DNA of 64,000 bases, from NCBI RefSeq assembly GCF_963678635.1, contig NC_087067.1, forward strand, positions 46,858,001 through 46,922,000. Direction: 5' to 3'. Shown piece after piece: positions 32,324 through 41,463 of this stretch (the stretch's first letter is position 1; each line of letters starts with the position of its first letter). Under the pieces are notes generated by a model. The model did not search any database. It was not told the origin of the DNA and saw only the letters and a program-made list of their open reading frames with translations. Position numbers and translations under genes: made by a program. The stretch comes from Symsagittifera roscoffensis. Lineage: Eukaryota; Xenacoelomorpha; Acoela; Convolutidae.

Positions 32324-35300
32324 TTATTTTTGATTTGGGTAAGGTTTATTTAGTTGACATACTATACAATCATTGCATAGTACTTTTATCCAAATTGGTG
32401 CATTTGGGAAGTAAAAATTTTGTATAAAATTTGAATATGTTTTTTCTGATCCAGAGTGTCCTTTAATATTTTGTGTATGTGAAATATTAAAAGCTATAAG
32501 AATCATACTTAAAGGGAGACATGGAACTGTAGATTCATTCAGGTTATACTCTAAAAGGTCTGTATTTTCGTTAATTGTTGTGTTGTTAAATTTGCGAAAG
32601 TATCGGAGGAGTGTTTTGTTTCCTAGAATGGTTGAATCTGCTTTGATAGGTTTAGTTTTATATTTGTGCCATGATTTCAGTTGTCGAATTACTGGGTCAA
32701 GGTTTTGATATTGTTTCAGTGTTGAAATTGTAATTGTTTCTGTTGGGGGGAGAAAAATGTTTTCGATTTCTAATTTAGATAAGGGTATTGTGTCAAGTGG
32801 GTCGTGAAGGTCAAAAACTTGATTTATTGTGTATTTTGAATCATTTGTTTGTGGTCCTGATAAATTTATTTTATCAGTTAAATCTTCTTTTTCAATTAGT
32901 GGAAAATGGTCTTTTTTAGGCGGGTGTTGTTTTGTTCGTTTTTGTTGGGTGTTATTTTTGATCCATTGAGAATATGGGATTGGTTTGAAAGTTGATGTTC
33001 CAAGTAGATCAACTTCATAATGATTATTTTGACAATCTAAATAAAGTGGGAAATGTTGTAAATTATTTATTTGTGATTGTTCAATATCAGTTTTTACTGC
33101 ATATTTGCATTCCAATCGGGGTGATGTTTCGTTTTCTGCAAGGTAGAATTTTATGTTTTTGGGTATTTCAACTGTTGTTTTTCGTGTAAGTAATTCAGGT
33201 GGTGTATTTCGACTTAAGGTGTCTGGTAATGCAAGATTTTTTCCTGCAGTCCAAACTATATGTAAGTTTGGAAATTTCATTAGAATTAGTTGAAATCTGT
33301 AAACTCGGTGGTTTGGATTAGACTTTTGTGTAAAAAGAAAAATGATTGGTTTATGGTCTGTGAATAGAACTGTTGGATGTTTTGATCCAAGTATCAGAAA
33401 TTCATATTCTGTCAGTGTATATATTATGGCTGTGCATTCTCTCATTAGAGTTGAGAGTCGTAGCTCTGCTTGAGTGAATAGTCGAGAATTTGCTGATATG
33501 AGGTTCATTTTATTTGTACCATTATGTGATTGTAATAGTGCTGCACCGATGCCAAAGTTCGAAGCATCGCACATTGCATAAAATGGTTGATTTGAGTCTG
33601 GAATTGTGTTTGAAATTTGTTCAGTTAAAAGTTTCTTTATTTCTTCAAATCGTGTTTGATGTTCTGTGTTCCATTCAAAATTATTTTGTTGTCTAAGGAT
33701 GTTATAAAATGGTCGTAGATATAATTGCATTTTATAAACATATTTACTTAAAAAGTTTAACATTCCAAGAAATTCTTGGATTTTCTTTTTATTTGTTGGT
33801 GGTTGAAGTTTTTGAATAGCGTCAATGCGTGATTTCAATGGAGTGATTGTTTTTCTTTCTATATTATGTCCTAAGAATTTAACTCTTGTCAAAAAGAAGT
33901 GTGATTTATCGGGGGCGGCCTTCAGATTTTCGTTCTGAAGTATTTGGTGATATTTTTCTAAAACATTGAACATCTCGTCTTTTGTTTGTGATTGCATAAA
34001 AACATCGTCTAAATAGGTGATTGCGTTTTTCTTGAGTATTAGTGGTCTAAAAATTTTGCTCATAAAAGCTGAAAATGCTGCTGGTCCTATGGATATTCCA
34101 TAGAATAAGCGGTTGAATTCATATTGTTGGTTTCCTATAACAAATTGTGTTAAACGTCGTGATTGTTCATCTAGTGGCATTTGATTGTATGCACTATTCA
34201 TATCGGCGGTTGTAAAGTATTTGCCGTTTATTTTTGTTAAAATAACTTGTATTGGTTCAATGGGCCAATTACACTTTGATTCATCTATGAGTGAATTGAG
34301 GTATCTAGCGTCGAGAACGATTTTTAATGATTCTCCTTTAGCTAGAATGATAACAGGGTTGATGAATGTGTTGCCTTTTGGTTGTTCTTCTTTGTTTACT
34401 GGTGATATAATGTTGTATTGTTCTAAAATATCGAGTAATCTGTTCACTTTATCATGTAAGTGAATTGGTACTTTACTTGCTCTCTGTTTTTTGAAAACTG
34501 CGTCTGGTTTTAACGGGAGATGTAGTGATGAACTGATTTTGCCAACATCGAATTTTGATGTTGCATAGACTGATGAATATTTAATTAGCTGTTTGGCTAA
34601 TTTTTCGAATTCGTCTTGTGTTATTTGTGAATGTTGGAAATTAAACATTGTTAAAAATTTCTGTTGGTCCTCTGTGTAGTTACTTATGTTGAATGTAGGT
34701 TTGAAATATGGAGTTTTTGTGAAATAATCCGTATTTCTGTTTTCGTTACTTATTATATTATTTATAGATAATTCTTCATTAAGAATTGTAGATTGGCAAA
34801 TATCTAGTAATTGGAGTATATTATTTACGCGATAGGCTTTTTCGTGTATTGGTGATATTGTAGCGTTGGTTTCACAATATCCTAAAAGTCCTAAAGGTAA
34901 TGTTACTTGGTAAGGTGTGTTGTTATAGACATGTAAGGAAATGATATCTGAATTCGAATTTTTCAAATATTTTATGGATGAGATTGTGATTTTGAAAAAT
35001 TTGTGAATAGGTTTGAATTCAAAATCTGACATATAAAATTTTTGTTTGTTTTGTTCTTTATCATATTGGTGAACTTGTTTGATTGAAAAATTATAGATAT
35101 TTCCTGATAGTGGTTTTAGGTGTTTTCTTTGTTGGTTAAATATCGGGTAGAATTTTGAAAAGAATGGTGGTTGTTTATTTAATCTTTGAAAAAATGTTAA
35201 GGATGTTTCTTTTGTTTTTGTATATTTATCTTTGATTAATATTTTACTATTTAGTATGTTAATTGTTGGTATATACTTCGAAATAAATGGTATTCCAATG

Positions 35301-38300
35301 ATATTATATTTAATATCAGTGATATGGAATATTTGTTTAAATGGCTTATTTAAAATTTTGCTTTGTTCCATTGTTCTGGTGGGGAGGAGAAATAATTGGA
35401 TTTTTCCGTAGTTTATCAATGTTGATCCTTGTGCTGTTGCTAACTTACTGGAGGTTTCAAGAGGTATTAACTTTGGGTGTAAAGTTTTTATTTCATTCCA
35501 TGTGGGGATGTTTATTATGTTTGATTCTGCTCCTGAATCAATTAAAAAATCTATTTCAAGGTCTGGTGGTTGAAATTCTTTATTTCTTGGGCTTTCTAAG
35601 AGAAATGGTATTGTCCAAATTTTTTCTTTGGGTTGTTCTTTTTGTATATTTTGATAAATGTGGTTTGTATTCAAGCATTTTGTTTTGGTATTTTTATTGG
35701 TTTGATCTGTAGTGTTAATCTCGTTTGTTTCTTGCGTCGTTGGTGTGGAATTTATGGGTGTAGTGTAATAATTTTGAAGAAATTCTGATTGATTTTCATA
35801 TATGTGTGATGAAAAGGGTTGTTCATATATGACAGATTCATAGTCATTTTCGACTTTTATCATATTGATAGAAAGAGTGTTTTCAGTATCACTTTCTGAA
35901 TCTGATGATGTACAGTTTATTTGATTGAGTTGTAACGTATCAGTTACTGTGTCATCAATACCTGGAGGGTCTGATGTTGTTTCTGGGTTAGATTGTACTT
36001 GATTGATTTGTCTTTGATGTTTAGGTGTACTACTTCTGTGGCGATTATTAGAATTATTATAGTTATTATTATTCCGGTGTGGTGATTGGGAATAATTTCT
36101 ATAACGATTATTATAACTTGGGTGTCGATTTTGTGAATTATTTCGCGATCTGTTTTGGTAATTATTGTTTGGTCTGTTATAGTTCGATCTATTATATGAG
36201 TTATTCCTTGATCGATTGTTCGGGTAATTCTGGTTTCGGTTGTTTGAATAACTTCTATTTCGATTATAGGAGTAGTTTCTATTCCTATTGTATGATGAAT
36301 TTCGTGATTGGTTGTTTGGATAGTAGTTATTTCTTGATTGGGAATTAGATCTAGAAACAAATCGTTGTGTGTTTGAATTTGATCTGGAGTAGTTATTTCG
36401 ACTATTTGGTCTATTGTAGTGATTTTGTGATGAATTATACGTGTTTCTTCGTTCTGGTGATCTTCCTCTATAACTTGAGTTATATGGTGATTGATTTCTT
36501 GTATAATTTGTATTGTTCGGGAGTGGTTTTCCTGAACTGTTGTTGCTGTGGACTGTTTTGTTTGGTAGATTTTGATCTTTTTTCATGTATAGATAGAATG
36601 ATTTATTTGGTTCTTTATATTTTTGAGGTTTATTTTGGTTATCTTGCTGTTTTTGTCTACATTCGGAAATACTATGTCCGTATCGTCGGCAATAATTACA
36701 CCATTTTTTGAAAGATGGTTTGCCTTTAAAGTTTGGGTTCTTTTCGTAGATATTGAGTATTTCAGTGATTTTTTCAACGAGGTCTGTCTCTGATTCCTGT
36801 ATATTATTAATATTAGTGGGAGTCGTTTCAATTCTGTTAACGTATTGTAATTTCAGATTTTCCGTTTCTTCTAGTTTCATCGTGATTTCTGCTTGTTCTA
36901 ATTTGTCTACTAGTTTTCGAAAATCTAAATCGGGTTCTCGAATTGAAGAAGGATGTGATGCTCTCTTTTTTATTGCTATTTTCCTTAATTGTGGTGTTAA
37001 GGTCATCATTAAGATTTCTGTCATCTTTGTGTTTTTATAGTCATGTGTATTTAATGAATATGCTTTTCGAACTAGTGTTTCGATTCGTACTGCTATTTGC
37101 TTGATGGTTTCGTTTGGTAATCTGCGAATTTCATTACATAAAACTCTTTGTTGTTGTTTGTTTCTTTCGGAGTCAAACATTTTCGAAAATTCTTGTGTAA
37201 ATCTTTTCCAGTTTGATTTTATTTCTAGAGGTAGTACTGAAAACCATTTTTGGGCTGCGCCATCTAAGGTTGTTTGTATTAACGCTGTGCGTCGATGTAT
37301 CCAATTTTGATGTAGTGGCGTATTAATTGGTTCAGGTCCAATATTTAAAATCAGGTTTGCTGTTACTGCATTTAAATAATCTTCTACAGAGTATTCAGGG
37401 TCTGTTCCTGTGAAAACCATTAAAGGTTTGTTTGATGTTATTGATGATCCACCCATAAGGTATGGATTCATTGTCATTTGTAATGATTCTGCTGCATTTG
37501 GCATTTGAGAAAAATTTGAAAGTTGGTTTCTTGTTATTTCATGTTGTTGGAGATAATATGGGAGTGGTATTTCATTTTGCATTTGTGATGGTTGATACGA
37601 GTGTGCAGTCATTGGATTTTGTTGTTGAATTGGTTGAAAAGATTGTGTATTAATTGGATTTTGTTGTTGAATTGGTTGTTGATTTTGTGCATCTATTGGT
37701 TGTGGAGAAAAATTTCTATGATTTGTACGTGTTCTCTGTATTCCTTGTTTACGATATTCTTGAGTATTTTGTGCAAATATATCTGGTTGTAAGAAATCAT
37801 CATCTGAGGATAAATAATCCATTTGATAAGATGTCTGTTTTTTATTTTTATTTTGTTGAAAAAATGGGTAATTTTCACTGTGATCCCGTGGAGGATTTGT
37901 TTGGAAATTTGTTGAATTAGGTTGGGCCATTGGGTTATCCCAATTTCGAGATCTTGTATATTGGTTAAAATTTCTTTGTGGTTGATTATATGTTTTTGAT
38001 GGATGTGTATAATTATAATTATGGTCTGCAAAGTTGTTTCTAGTGAATGTTTTGCGTGTTTTTGGTGGTATTGTCATGGGTCTGTATGTTTGGTAATCCA
38101 TATGTGAATATTTAGGGGCAACCGAAGGTTTAACGGTTGATTGTAAGGTTACCTGTGTTTGTGAAGGATTTGTATTTCTTGGTGTTGTTAAATTTGGGCG
38201 TATTGGTGAAATACTTTGTTGTGTAGTTGTTGTGTGTACAATTTCTTCATTTATTAAGTGTGATGGTGTCTGGATATCTTGTTGAGTAAGATTCCTAGTT

Positions 38301-39223
38301 CCATTGAGGTTTTCATTGTGTATAACTGTAGAGTTTAAACTATTATTTTGTGTATCGGGTAAAAATGTATTATAGTTTAATGGTGTTGCATCAATTGTTA
38401 ATGGTATTACTCTTACATAATCTCTTATGTAAGATATTGTACCTATTGCTTGACTTGAGATTGATTGTGGAAAGCTTATAAATGCGGGATGAGACCATTC
38501 GGGGTCCCAAACATAATCTGATTGTTCTGTGATAGCGGTATCATCGTTCGAATTTTGGGGTCTAAAATTTTTTCTTGCTTGTGCAATTAAATCAATATTG
38601 TGTGTGAAATAATCTATTATGAACCATGCCAAAATTTTTTGTAGATCGTGTTTTGTATGTTGTGAAACGTCGTCTTTCGTGAAATTTTCTTTAAGGATGT
38701 TTAAATAACTAGAGAGTAGTGTGATTTCATGTCGTACTTTCAAATGTTTAGATGTTTCTGTCGGTGAGACATTTGTTATTGGGATTTCGTTTTCTAATAT
38801 CGAAATATAACTATATATTATTGCGAAAACTTCATTGGTGAATATGGAGTTTGCTCTTTGTGAGTTATGGTATTGGATGCTTTTTATATATTCTGAAAAA
38901 ACTTTTGAAAATTCTAAATCAAGATCGTCTGTTTGAATTGTATATTTTCTATTATTATGGTTTGGTGAGGTGAATTCTATGGAGTAGATTCCATACTGTT
39001 GTGTTATGTTGCATATATCTTTTAGATAGTGATCTATGATTTGTCTTTTGATTTTTACATCGGGGAACTCTGTTTTACATGGACTGATTCCGGGTTCAAA
39101 TAAATTTACGAGTAAATTTTGACAAAATATGTGTTGTCCTCTATCAGTATCTGCGTCTACTATAAAAGGAAAGATTTCATCATCATCTGGAGTTTCTTCA
39201 CCTGGGGTGTGCGTTGAACTCAT
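32324..39223 (-). CDS. Gag-protease-RT-RNase H-integrase N-terminal polyprotein, 2299 aa
   Basis: A single open frame. Residues 1-580 form a long N-terminal region, polar and Q/N-rich, with a 13-residue repeat (QPIQQQNP) near 530-560. The gag core lies at about 582-800 (TLDGAAQKWFSVLP, WKRFTQEFSKMF) and a CCHC zinc knuckle at 842-855 (C-X2-C-X4-H-X4-C). An Asn/Arg/Ser/Tyr-rich repeat region at about 914-1068 probably binds RNA. The protease active site IDSGAE has D1229. RT spans about 1590-1850 with YLDD at 1737-1740. RNase H covers about 1880-2010, with its first catalytic D near 1886. The integrase zinc-binding segment (H-X6-H...C-X2-C-type) lies at about 2243-2290, and the frame then stops at TAA (32324-32326). 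There is no gag-pol frameshift. Its start overlaps the end of ORF1 by 26 nt in another frame. Confidence 0.96.
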   Translation of the reverse strand: MSSTHTPGEETPDDDEIFPFIVDADTDRGQHIFCQNLLVNLFEPGISPCKTEFPDVKIKRQIIDHYLKDICNITQQYGIYSIEFTSPNHNNRKYTIQTDDLDLEFSKVFSEYIKSIQYHNSQRANSIFTNEVFAIIYSYISILENEIPITNVSPTETSKHLKVRHEITLLSSYLNILKENFTKDDVSQHTKHDLQKILAWFIIDYFTHNIDLIAQARKNFRPQNSNDDTAITEQSDYVWDPEWSHPAFISFPQSISSQAIGTISYIRDYVRVIPLTIDATPLNYNTFLPDTQNNSLNSTVIHNENLNGTRNLTQQDIQTPSHLINEEIVHTTTTQQSISPIRPNLTTPRNTNPSQTQVTLQSTVKPSVAPKYSHMDYQTYRPMTIPPKTRKTFTRNNFADHNYNYTHPSKTYNQPQRNFNQYTRSRNWDNPMAQPNSTNFQTNPPRDHSENYPFFQQNKNKKQTSYQMDYLSSDDDFLQPDIFAQNTQEYRKQGIQRTRTNHRNFSPQPIDAQNQQPIQQQNPINTQSFQPIQQQNPMTAHSYQPSQMQNEIPLPYYLQQHEITRNQLSNFSQMPNAAESLQMTMNPYLMGGSSITSNKPLMVFTGTDPEYSVEDYLNAVTANLILNIGPEPINTPLHQNWIHRRTALIQTTLDGAAQKWFSVLPLEIKSNWKRFTQEFSKMFDSERNKQQQRVLCNEIRRLPNETIKQIAVRIETLVRKAYSLNTHDYKNTKMTEILMMTLTPQLRKIAIKKRASHPSSIREPDLDFRKLVDKLEQAEITMKLEETENLKLQYVNRIETTPTNINNIQESETDLVEKITEILNIYEKNPNFKGKPSFKKWCNYCRRYGHSISECRQKQQDNQNKPQKYKEPNKSFYLYMKKDQNLPNKTVHSNNSSGKPLPNNTNYTRNQSPYNSSYRGRSPERRNTYNSSQNHYNRPNSRNNYSRSNSNTQRFVSRSNSQSRNNYYPNNQSRNSSYNRNRNYSYNRNRSYSNNRNQNYPNNRSRNNSYNRSNYNRPNNNYQNRSRNNSQNRHPSYNNRYRNYSQSPHRNNNNYNNSNNRHRSSTPKHQRQINQVQSNPETTSDPPGIDDTVTDTLQLNQINCTSSDSESDTENTLSINMIKVENDYESVIYEQPFSSHIYENQSEFLQNYYTTPINSTPTTQETNEINTTDQTNKNTKTKCLNTNHIYQNIQKEQPKEKIWTIPFLLESPRNKEFQPPDLEIDFLIDSGAESNIINIPTWNEIKTLHPKLIPLETSSKLATAQGSTLINYGKIQLFLLPTRTMEQSKILNKPFKQIFHITDIKYNIIGIPFISKYIPTINILNSKILIKDKYTKTKETSLTFFQRLNKQPPFFSKFYPIFNQQRKHLKPLSGNIYNFSIKQVHQYDKEQNKQKFYMSDFEFKPIHKFFKITISSIKYLKNSNSDIISLHVYNNTPYQVTLPLGLLGYCETNATISPIHEKAYRVNNILQLLDICQSTILNEELSINNIISNENRNTDYFTKTPYFKPTFNISNYTEDQQKFLTMFNFQHSQITQDEFEKLAKQLIKYSSVYATSKFDVGKISSSLHLPLKPDAVFKKQRASKVPIHLHDKVNRLLDILEQYNIISPVNKEEQPKGNTFINPVIILAKGESLKIVLDARYLNSLIDESKCNWPIEPIQVILTKINGKYFTTADMNSAYNQMPLDEQSRRLTQFVIGNQQYEFNRLFYGISIGPAAFSAFMSKIFRPLILKKNAITYLDDVFMQSQTKDEMFNVLEKYHQILQNENLKAAPDKSHFFLTRVKFLGHNIERKTITPLKSRIDAIQKLQPPTNKKKIQEFLGMLNFLSKYVYKMQLYLRPFYNILRQQNNFEWNTEHQTRFEEIKKLLTEQISNTIPDSNQPFYAMCDASNFGIGAALLQSHNGTNKMNLISANSRLFTQAELRLSTLMRECTAIIYTLTEYEFLILGSKHPTVLFTDHKPIIFLFTQKSNPNHRVYRFQLILMKFPNLHIVWTAGKNLALPDTLSRNTPPELLTRKTTVEIPKNIKFYLAENETSPRLECKYAVKTDIEQSQINNLQHFPLYLDCQNNHYEVDLLGTSTFKPIPYSQWIKNNTQQKRTKQHPPKKDHFPLIEKEDLTDKINLSGPQTNDSKYTINQVFDLHDPLDTIPLSKLEIENIFLPPTETITISTLKQYQNLDPVIRQLKSWHKYKTKPIKADSTILGNKTLLRYFRKFNNTTINENTDLLEYNLNESTVPCLPLSMILIAFNISHTQNIKGHSGSEKTYSNFIQNFYFPNAPIWIKVLCNDCIVCQLNKPYPNQK

Positions 39224-39665
39224 TTTTTCGTTCGATTACTGTTAATATGTAATTATTAATGTGTCGAATTGGTTGATTCCAATTGTATAAATGTACTGGT
39301 TTGTGTTTGTACTGCTTTTTTATTCTTCTTTTTCCTCTTTGTGATGAATTTGAAGTTGTTTCTGAGTCAGAGAAATATAATTGATCGTGAATTGGGCAAT
39401 TTTTATCTATTGATTCTTTTAGTTTGTAAAGTTCGTCTAAACTGTTGGTTTCTGATTCTGAAAATGCGTTTCGATTTTTTGAAAATCTTTTTCGTGTTAT
39501 TTGTCTTTGTTTCGTTATTATTTTTCTTTTTAGTGTTTGTCGTTTTGTTCGAATGTATCCAACTGTTTGTGTATGAGGTGTGATTACAAGGTCGTATTTT
39601 TTGTTATCTATTTCACAATTGTGTAAAACGATTGTTTGTTTATTTCCTAGGTTTTTAAATGACAT
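39198..39665 (-). CDS. ORF1, 155-aa basic protein upstream of gag
   Basis: The family is not recognised. It is rich in Lys and Arg (residues about 38-65 and 112-122), with two acidic serine patches of similar form (FSESET and YFSDSET) that resemble CK2-type phosphorylation sites, and a C-terminal YNWNQPIRHINNYIL segment. It precedes gag and overlaps its start by 26 nt; gag is in the +1 frame relative to it. The same protein is recognisable in the old element (7178-7605), so it is a stable part of the family. A nucleic-acid-binding or regulatory role is suggested only by charge. Most gypsy elements have no separate ORF before gag. Confidence 0.8.
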   Translation of the reverse strand: MSFKNLGNKQTIVLHNCEIDNKKYDLVITPHTQTVGYIRTKRQTLKRKIITKQRQITRKRFSKNRNAFSESETNSLDELYKLKESIDKNCPIHDQLYFSDSETTSNSSQRGKRRIKKQYKHKPVHLYNWNQPIRHINNYILTVIERKNEFNAHPR

Positions 39666-40597
39666 AAGGTTTAGAATGACGGATGCAAAGGGTTGTTAAA
39701 TGATTTCTATTTTCCTAAACTGTTAGTTCTTACGATTTTTTGGTTAGCTTAACCTGGGTCTGTTTGTTCAGGGTTGGAGAGAAAAGTATATCGATTCCGA
39801 AGAATGATTTTTTACTTTCTCGTGGCTAGTATAAGTTAAGGTGTTAACTTACTTAATCTTACTTAGGGGTAGTGATTGTGTTCAAGGGTTGGAGAATAGT
39901 AAATCGATCCACAAGGTTCAGGTATAATTAGAACGCGAGTAGTTCGTTAGATACTATTTTAAACTTACTAAGTCTAAGATTTATCCTGGGTCTGGTAAGA
40001 GGGGGGGTCAAGTGAAGGATGAATAACCGAAGTTCTTCACTGTTTATCCTAATTTGAATGATTAGTTTTGTTTAAAAATTTCTGTTAGTCTTGGGTCTTT
40101 AGAAAGGGTTGGGTAGTGAATCGACGTTTGAGGTCGTTAGACACTAATTAAGTGGGTGGGGGAGAACAAAGTTGTTCTGTTTGATCCAAGGATAAGCCTT
40201 GATGATCAAATTTGAAATTTAATTAAGTAGAAAATGATTTAAGATCCAAGGATAAGCCTTGATGATCTGGTTTTAAAATTAAGTGAATTTAAGTTTTAAT
40301 AAAATTTTAAATGTGTGTAAAGGAAAGATTTAGTGTTTTGATGATATTAGTGGGTTTATGATTGCTGTTATGTTTTAGATGATGAAGCTGGAACAACAGG
40401 ATGATTTATGATTACTAACCATTTATTGTCATGCTACTAATTTTTATTTTTATTTTCCAATAAATATTTTTCAAACATGTTTTGTATAATACTGCAGAGT
40501 TTTAGGAAAACGATCTTAGATCTTTTTATCAATCGTTATTGTATATTAATAAATTTGTTTAGCGCCTGAAATGATTTTGAAGAGTAACTTCAAGGTT
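39666..40597 (-). other. leader (5' UTR) with repeated motifs
   Basis: Non-coding leader between the small leader ORF and ORF1. A block GGGTTGG...TCGA occurs three times (near 39772, 39890 and 40107), and a 25-bp hairpin repeat occurs twice at 40183-40267. The same blocks occur in the leaders of the old element, so they are conserved features, possibly packaging or translation signals. Confidence 0.7.
40183..40267 (-). repeat. duplicated 25-bp hairpin repeat in the leader
   Basis: Identical 25-bp copies at 40183-40207 and 40243-40267 start 60 bp apart. Each contains CAAGGATAAGCCTTG, a 5-bp stem with a 5-nt loop, framed by GATC. Related GATCATCAAGATTTTCTTGGA and CAAGGCGTATCCTGG motifs recur in the old leaders. 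Confidence 0.85.
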
Positions 40598-40831
40598 TTA
40601 TGTTTGCAAATGGAAATCTAAATTCATTGCAAGTAGTATTCGAAATATAAAAGTTTGTTCTGGCTTTTGCCGAACTATCATATAACTATACGGCAAGTTT
40701 CTACTTTGTCGTATGTCGTCTTTGGTTCGAGGTCTTCTTCCAATTCCGGGTAGTTCTGTTATGGTTCGGATTATTGGCTCTGATCTATTGAGTCGTAGAG
40801 ACATTTCGATTAAATTATTGTCGTATAACAT
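40598..40831 (-). CDS. leader small ORF, 77 aa
   Basis: It starts about 70 bp after the primer site. It is basic, with a region RSEPIIRTI then GRRPRTKDDI, of unknown function. A related frame sits at the same place in unit 1 of the old element (2884-3066). In a retroelement such an ORF can be a translated leader peptide, a translational control uORF, or a first exon supplying an ATG to downstream spliced ORFs that lack one (such as the Pro/Ser/Thr-rich ORF). Confidence 0.4.
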   Translation of the reverse strand: MLYDNNLIEMSLRLNRSEPIIRTITELPGIGRRPRTKDDIRQSRNLPYSYMIVRQKPEQTFIFRILLAMNLDFHLQT

Positions 40832-40899
40832 TTTTGTAAATGTTTTTGTCTAATTTCTAATCTATTTTGGTTAATTCTAATCTATTAAGGTCTTGTTCG

Positions 40900-40917
40900 A
40901 GACTTATGGTCGCACCA
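40900..40917 (-). promoter_or_regulatory. primer binding site
   Basis: TGGTGCGACCATAAG begins 2 nt (TC) inside the 5' LTR end. The TGG start fits the CCA end of a tRNA, and the first 10 nt are conserved at the same place in the old element (2786; 4263 with one change). I could not assign the tRNA. Confidence 0.75.
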
Positions 40918-40919
40918 GA

Positions 40920-41327
40920 TGAGTTAGGACCGAAGTGTAACTCATAGAGTAATTTCGGATAGGGTACACCGTCTGCTCGTCACGCTATCTTATTTTCGGC
41001 CGGATAGATTCGTGCAACTTCTTAGTCTAATACCGATCCTAATCTTACTCTTATACTATCTAGTCTCAGGTTGTTTAACTAGTCTCTGCTAGGCTCAATA
41101 GATCTAGGGTATACTGGTTTATTGCGGCTGCTGAAGTGCTCGGGAGAGTCCAACTAATTTCTAAGTTAAATTCAAATCTCTCTGGTGCTGAAATTACAAG
41201 TAACTTCAGCACTTACAAATAAGTGGGTTGTTAGTTAGATGGATCATGATTGGTTAATATTAAATACTTTACATTGGTACAACATTTAATTTATCCAATC
41301 ATAAAATGTAGTTTAGATCAGGTTCCA
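40920..41327 (-). repeat. 5' LTR (408 bp)
   Basis: It reads the same as the 3' LTR (22405-22812), including the stem-loop (41185-41212). It drives transcription toward lower coordinates. Confidence 0.95.
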
Positions 41328-41331
41328 TGAC
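41328..41331. repeat. target-site duplication, right
   Basis: TGAC immediately after the LTR, matching 22401-22404. Confidence 0.85.
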
Positions 41332-41463
41332 ATTTGATGTTTGTTACCACCAATAAATTGCATGAAAAAGTACTCATTGAAATTTTTCTTTTCAGCCTAT
41401 TAAGTTTTTTTGGGTCTTTAGAAGCAACTTTTTCTCGTCATGATGAAAACCATTTGAAATGTC

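Larger units (their letters stand above)
22405..41327 (-). mobile_element. young 18.9-kb Ty3/gypsy-like element with envelope-like gene
   Basis: An 18,923-bp element between two 408-bp LTRs that read as identical by eye, with TG...CA ends and a TGAC target duplication. In its own direction it carries a primer site, leader ORF, ORF1 (155 aa), gag-pol (2299 aa), integrase continuation, small membrane ORFs, a Pro/Ser/Thr-rich ORF, an 872-aa envelope-like protein, a 601-aa protein, a 3' UTR and an LTR. The order protease-RT-RNaseH-integrase with a GPY/F module places it in Ty3/gypsy (Metaviridae). Identical LTRs mean recent insertion. Its length is roughly two to three times that of common gypsy elements because of a very long gag, the extra downstream ORFs and long untranslated parts. 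Two frame interruptions (UAA in pol, frame break in the Pro-rich ORF) are discussed in the findings. The coding strand is rich in A and poor in G. Confidence 0.95.

Noticed and set aside
32324-32326. TAA as a sense codon (variant nuclear code)
   Set aside because: TAA serves as terminator of other ORFs here, LRRC23 shows a standard code, and gag-pol has no other in-frame TAA.
26350-39583. Many + strand frames of 60-123 codons opposite the young element
   Set aside because: Antisense shadows of a G-poor coding strand; hydrophobic Phe/Leu/Val-rich composition follows from that strand.
40900-40917. Identification of the primer tRNA
   Set aside because: The sequence after the first 11 nt does not fit T-arm positions of a standard tRNA without a one-base shift, so no tRNA was named.
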